The notes under the pieces: model-generated
Seen by the model: only the letters and a program-made list of their open reading frames with translations
What the model was told of the DNA's origin: nothing
Database searches by the model: none
Part shown: positions 60,115 through 64,000 of the stretch, piece after piece
Position numbering within the stretch: the stretch's first letter is position 1
How the letters are laid out: each line of letters begins with the position of its first letter
Program-made: the position numbers and the translations under genes
Assembly (NCBI GenBank): GCA_035222895.1
Contig: JAVYIG010001825.1
Coordinates: 28,501 to 92,500 of the forward strand
Reading direction: 5' to 3'
Origin: Strongylocentrotus droebachiensis
Lineage: Eukaryota > Echinodermata > Echinoidea > Camarodonta > Strongylocentrotidae
Length of the DNA stretch: 64,000 bases

Positions 60115-60566
60115 TCAGGGGCGGATCTAGCTTTTTGCTAAGGGGGGGAGCGACCAAAATAATGACGATGCGGAGCATCGTCCACGAGCCGCGAAGCGGC
60201 GAGCCGATTTTTTTTGGGGTGTTTATTTGAACCCCGTAAGTGATGTTTTCCTGGCATCTATTAACACAATGGAGACCATAAAAAGCAGTGCATGATAACG
60301 TCTTTTTAAATCAAGTAACAGTTAAATACACAGTTATATCCAGAGTTATCATATGTTTGGTTAAGTTACCAGATGAGTTGAATATCTTCTCACAATATTT
60401 GCACTTGAAAGGGTTTCTCTCCAGCGTGCGTTCTTTTTTCTTTCTTTTTTCCTTTTTTTTTCTTCTTTTTTTTCCTTTTTTTGTTTGTTTGTTTTTTTGG
60501 GCCGCCCAAGGGGGGTTTAAACCCCCTAACCCCCCCCCCCCCCCCACCCCCGTAGATCCGCGCCTG
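60115..60566 (-). mobile_element. 452-bp element carrying a C2H2 zinc-finger fragment, copy 2
   Basis: Reverse-oriented copy of 26211-26647, nearly identical outside the poly-A and poly-C runs. The minus strand encodes KCKYCEKIFNSSGNLTKHM after an NPF junction. The ends are CAGGGGCGGATCTA and the complement of CAGGCGCGGATCTA. The high identity between copies points to recent activity. Confidence 0.75.
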
Positions 60567-60575
60567 TTTAATCTT

Positions 60576-60613
60576 GTGGTTATCTTGTGGTTTCCAAACC
60601 ACAAGATAACCAC
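60576..60613. repeat. perfect 18-bp hairpin
   Basis: GTGGTTATCTTGTGGTTT and its exact complement are separated by two bases, ten bases beyond the end of the nested element. Confidence 0.85.
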
Positions 60614-60990
60614 AAATGCTTGTAAGATTTTCTTTTTTTTACCGTCTGAATTGGCTTTCACCGTGTGAATGCGGCTAATAACAATAGACACAATTACAAT
60701 AATGATGAGGATTATCATCATCATAATTATTATTATTATTAATATTATAATTGTTATCATTATTATTATTACTATTATTATCATCATTATGACTTATTAA
60801 GTAAGCAAATATCATTCCCCAAAACCTGGGGGGGATGATTGTACATGCCATCCCCCCCCCCACCTTGTGAGGTGGGGGGGATGCATCCCCCTCATCCCCC
60901 CCGTTGTCTACGCCCCTGGTCTTTGTGAAACACTTCCCTGGCCTATCACGGTGTCAAGTCCTCTGGAATAGAAATCTATACCATCTTTGT

Positions 60991-61270
60991 TTAGGTGTCA
61001 TCGACAGTGTCGTCGACTTCGGGCCTTGAGACAAGGTTGATCTGGTTAAAGGTAAGTGGGTTTCCTACCGGCAACGACTGATAATGAGACGGAGACGCAT
61101 TGTCGTTCGTTTCGCACATGCTTGAGCACAAGGATGATGGACATCGGTGGAACGAGAGTTGATCAAGCCTGAAGTCCTCGTAGTCTGTGACGGATGTGGC
61201 TGCTCCTGGTGATGTAGGACCATGGCACCTGACCATGGAATTTCTCTGTGAGGACCTAGTCAGGGATTTA
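60991..61270 (-). CDS. gene D cytoplasmic-tail exon
   Basis: Acceptor TTGAAACAG at 61271 joins in phase 2, changing the last codon of the membrane exon to Cys. The exon encodes KSLTRSSQRNSMV through the acidic end RPEVDDTVDDT, stop TAA at 60991-60993. It has YEDF and HYQSL motifs and five cysteines. Confidence 0.85.
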
Positions 61271-63763
61271 CTGTTTCAAAAGAGAAATAATAAATGATTT
61301 GCTATTTTAATACCAACATTGCAACGCATTAATGTAAAATTGAAATTCGGTTCTTTAAATAACCTTTCCATTCATTTATGTTTACCTGTGTTCTTTTGCA
61401 CATTGTCCTAGTCAAACAATGGAAAGATAAAGTCATAAAGATATAGCGTCGGCTCTCAAATGAAGTCAAAGAGCGAATGACTATTGCTATCATGATTTTT
61501 TTTAAAGATAGTCTAAGGAAGAACTTGAAGTCTTTCTTTGTGTCTAGTGATTAATTAGTGTAGATTGTTCAATAATATCTTGGTCGCTTTTCATTTTGTA
61601 TTCTAAAGCATTACATTACAAACCAGTACTTTCTGGTTAACCTTTGGAATTTATATATTTGAGGGACTTACTTGGTTTTTCAAGCATGTGCTGACCCAAA
61701 CCCTCAATTTAGATTGGTATAAGTTGCTGATCGGATGTATGGAATGATTTACCTTGAGTGTCGAGTTAATATTAATGTTAGAAAACTATTATGGGAAACT
61801 TACCATTTTTTCGACGCAACCACTAGGATTGCAACTAAACAGATCAATCCAGCACCTCCCAAACAGACATACCATAGAAATCGAAAGATCTCCGATGGGT
61901 CTTTTTCAGAATCTTCCCAACCTGTATCTAAATCAGGAAGATGTGGCCTTCCACTATCATCGTCACCGTCACAGACGTGCTTTCCATTTCCTAACGAGGC
62001 AAGATAGACGAAATCTAAAAAGCCGTTGACGTAGTTCTTTGCGGTGACGGACATGCGGGTCAATGGTGACGAACTCGAGATGGTGACCGTTTTTCTACTA
62101 CCTGCGTATATGCGGCAATCGATGGAACAAAAATGTCCGCGAAGTAGATGAACTGTTGTGGACTGCAGGTTTAGGAGATTGCCGTTGAGGCGAATGGTGT
62201 CCATTAGTGAACAGTTCACGATAATGCAAAGCGAAAAATCGGCACGACTAGATTCGTTTGATGGGAAGTGTCTCCGAGTGCCAGGCATCGCTACCACTGC
62301 TTCTCGGACAAATTCCTTCACCGATGGGACCATTGTCATTGCTCCTGACATCCCTAAAGGCATTCCCTTCTCAATGAAGTGTACAACCATGATAGGCAGG
62401 TTTGACGTGACGTGTACGACTTTGGAACCAGACAAGTGTTGGATGAAGCTCGTGAGGTTGTCAGGAATGAGCACTCGTTTAATGTCATCATGGATGATCA
62501 CTTGCGTTTCTTCGTCCAGGACGGTAAAGTGTAACACATGACTATTCGTATCAGCCTGAAAGGGACTCACTTCAAATTCAACACCCCACGAAGACGTTGG
62601 CAGCAGTTGTTCGACCATAAAGTAGCAAGAACTGGAAGAGGCCTGAGTTCCAGGGATAATACCACATGTATTCCCGCTGACCACTGCTATGGGTCTGGTG
62701 GCAGTAACACGTGTTCTGCTGAGGTTTCTTGAACTGCTCACAAGAATGCTCTTGTGATTGTTCAAAGTCATCCTAATTATTTCCGGTGGAGTGAAGAACT
62801 GCTTGGACACGTTCAACGGCACCATTGGTTCGATAGTAATAGCCGTGTTGTCATACGCTGCAGATATGGTGAAAAGGGCATGATGCGTTTTGCCCTTGTA
62901 TTGATCTAGGCGCTCTCCAAGTGGTGACGCAGTTACAATGAAATAGTCCCTATCGAGAGATGCTTTTGGAAGGACCAAAAACCCCTCACCCGGAAAGCTT
63001 CCGGTATATTCGTATCCCACAGTGCATCGCACGGATATATCATTTGAAGAGGACACTGTAATCGTCATGGCATGACCGTTTCCGACGTCTGCTACCGCTA
63101 ACCGCGGTAGATCAATGATGGAAGCTTCCTGGTTAGAAACTACCCTGAATTCTGCAAAATTGATTTCCTTGATATTGACTTTGACCTGAGATGTATTATG
63201 TGACCTGCCTAGTACGGTGAGAGTCGCAATAAGTCCTTCCGGATTATTGTAGAATTGTGGGATAGCGAAGACAAACGTTCGACCGTGGTCGACGATACCC
63301 GAATCTGGAAAGAGCACAAATTAAAGATCAGGAATGACATAACTAACCATGTGACACTTTCATTTGTTTAAGATATAGAACGATATGTTTCATGATTTAA
63401 ATACATATATCATAATTGTTAAATCAGTGATTATACAAGAAGAACATGGTTCGTTTTATGTTTAAAAAATATGTATATATATAATATTCTTTTTAGTACA
63501 ATAATGTCAGGGTAAGAACAAAGGATGAGCATATTCGCCAAGCCACTTGATAAATGTAATAAAAGCATGACAGTTCTATAAATCAAGAATGCAACTATAT
63601 ATATTATCTATATTCCTAAAGAGAATGCATCGCAAAGAACAGGAACGATATTGTTTTACTATCAGATACACTTATTTAACAAAAAATACTTACAGACAGG
63701 TGATCCATTGCAGATGAATACACATACAAAGACAAATTTCATTGAAAATGTAGATGGATTCAT
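60991..63763 (-). CDS. gene D: membrane-anchored IgGFc-binding-domain protein, complete (616 aa, 3 exons)
   Basis: Exons on the minus strand are 63694-63763, 61804-63304 and 60991-61270, with phases 1 and 2 matched and 1851 coding bases. The protein has a signal peptide (KFVFVCVFICNGSPV), one large IgGFc-binding N-terminal domain (about 24-470), a short acidic stem (DGDDDSG), a membrane segment (about 499-520, core YVCLGGAGLICLVAILVV) and a 96-residue tail. Family hallmarks are GEGFLVLPKASLDRDYFIV, RPIAVVSGNTCGIIPG and MVEQLLPTSSWGVEFEVSP. In vertebrates this domain begins FCGBP, a large secreted mucus protein with VWD repeats; here the VWD repeats are absent and the domain is tethered to the membrane. 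The tail has YEDF and YQSL (YxxPhi-type sorting motifs) and a cysteine cluster (CPSSLCSSMC). Two starts, seven codons apart, are possible (residues 1 and 8); the first gives a basic-poor leader, the second a tighter signal peptide. Confidence 0.92.
61804..63304 (-). CDS. gene D main exon: IgGFc-binding domain plus membrane segment
   Basis: A single 1.5-kb exon, starting at acceptor CTCTTTCCAG, encodes SGIVDHGRTFVFAIPQFYNN onward. The whole ectodomain and membrane segment lie in one exon, unlike the MAM genes. It contains several N-glycosylation motifs (NTS, NVS, NLS, NLT, NES, NCS). The two cysteines at CTVGYEY and NTCGII, with SSCYF, agree with the family. Confidence 0.93.
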
Positions 63764-64000
63764 AATTGCCGTGGTAGTGCCTTCAATCCTTCTTTACACA
63801 TATGGCGGCATTAAATACAACCGAAGAAAAGACATTGAATATCGTAAATGCTTCAACAATGGAATTACCTGATGTAGCTTCGAGTACATCAATCTTCTCA
63901 TAAATACAACCACTAGTAAGGTTTCGTAATGATCAAAGTACTTTCAGTTATGTGTGAGGACGCGCGTATAAAATGAAATATCTATAAGCTAAGTACAGGC
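63764..64000 (-). promoter_or_regulatory. upstream region of gene D
   Basis: This should hold the 5' leader and perhaps the core promoter of gene D. A donor-like CAG|GTAATT near 63870 could mark an untranslated exon. No clear TATA box was found. Confidence 0.3.

Larger units (their letters stand above)
60076..60918. mobile_element. outer foldback element, CAGTGGCGTAGACAGG ends, hosting a nested element
   Basis: CAGTGGCGTAGACAGG at the left and the complement of CAGGGGCGTAGACAACGG at the right frame an 843-bp block rich in G-runs and C-runs near both ends. The zinc-finger-fragment element at 60115-60566 has inserted into it. An (ATT)n tract lies at about 60700-60790. Confidence 0.6.

Noticed and set aside
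60311-60787. A zinc-finger gene on the minus strand
   Set aside because: Only one finger, broken by a frame change, inside a repeat that has a second copy at 26211-26647.

Overview
This is animal nuclear DNA: A+T-rich, intron-rich, full of simple repeats (CT, poly-C, poly-T, CTT, TAG) and small inverted-repeat transposons. The gene content (arrays of MAM domains, a membrane mucin, an IgGFc-binding-type protein), a tRNA-derived SINE head and the CT-rich introns fit a marine deuterostome, most likely an echinoderm such as a sea urchin. The species cannot be fixed from sequence alone. No rRNA, CRISPR, operon or retrovirus-like element was recognised. Gene models were built by hand by matching splice donors, acceptors and intron phase to protein homology. 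Every multi-exon model below keeps one open frame from start to stop or, for gene E, to its last visible exon.

Layout from left to right: (E) the 5' part of a minus-strand gene, 299-3997, with a signal peptide and an FN3-like region, running off the left edge. (A) A complete 8-exon minus-strand gene, 7371-16557, encoding a 1070-residue type I membrane mucin: signal peptide, two MAM domains, a Ser/Thr-rich stalk with a 65-residue tandem repeat, a membrane segment and a short tail. It has a TATA box and an untranslated first exon near 18.1-18.26 kb. (B) A complete 19-exon plus-strand gene, 20370-36474, encoding 1127 residues: signal peptide, six MAM domains, membrane segment and a tail ending in an NPMY motif. 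(C) A complete 20-exon plus-strand paralogue of B, 40124-57291, encoding 1157 residues with the same six-MAM layout. (D) A complete 3-exon minus-strand gene, 60991-63763, encoding a 616-residue membrane-anchored IgGFc-binding-domain protein.

Nearly every MAM domain uses the same three-exon cassette with intron phases 1-1, 1-0 and 0-1, so a cassette can be duplicated or lost without breaking the frame. B and C match domain by domain. They share proline linkers before MAM4 and MAM5, and both lack the intron between MAM5 and MAM6, so the six-domain gene existed before it was duplicated in tandem. C has one extra intron, filled with transposon DNA, inside MAM1. A and B are transcribed away from each other across a 3.8-kb spacer.

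All five genes encode proteins that enter the secretory pathway, and four are clearly type I membrane proteins with adhesion or mucus-type ectodomains. The locus looks like a surface-coat or mucosal-recognition cluster. A shared function is inference; the gene structures are read from the sequence. Introns and spacers hold many foldback elements, several lying within a few bases of splice donors, and two nearly identical copies of a repeat carrying a zinc-finger fragment.
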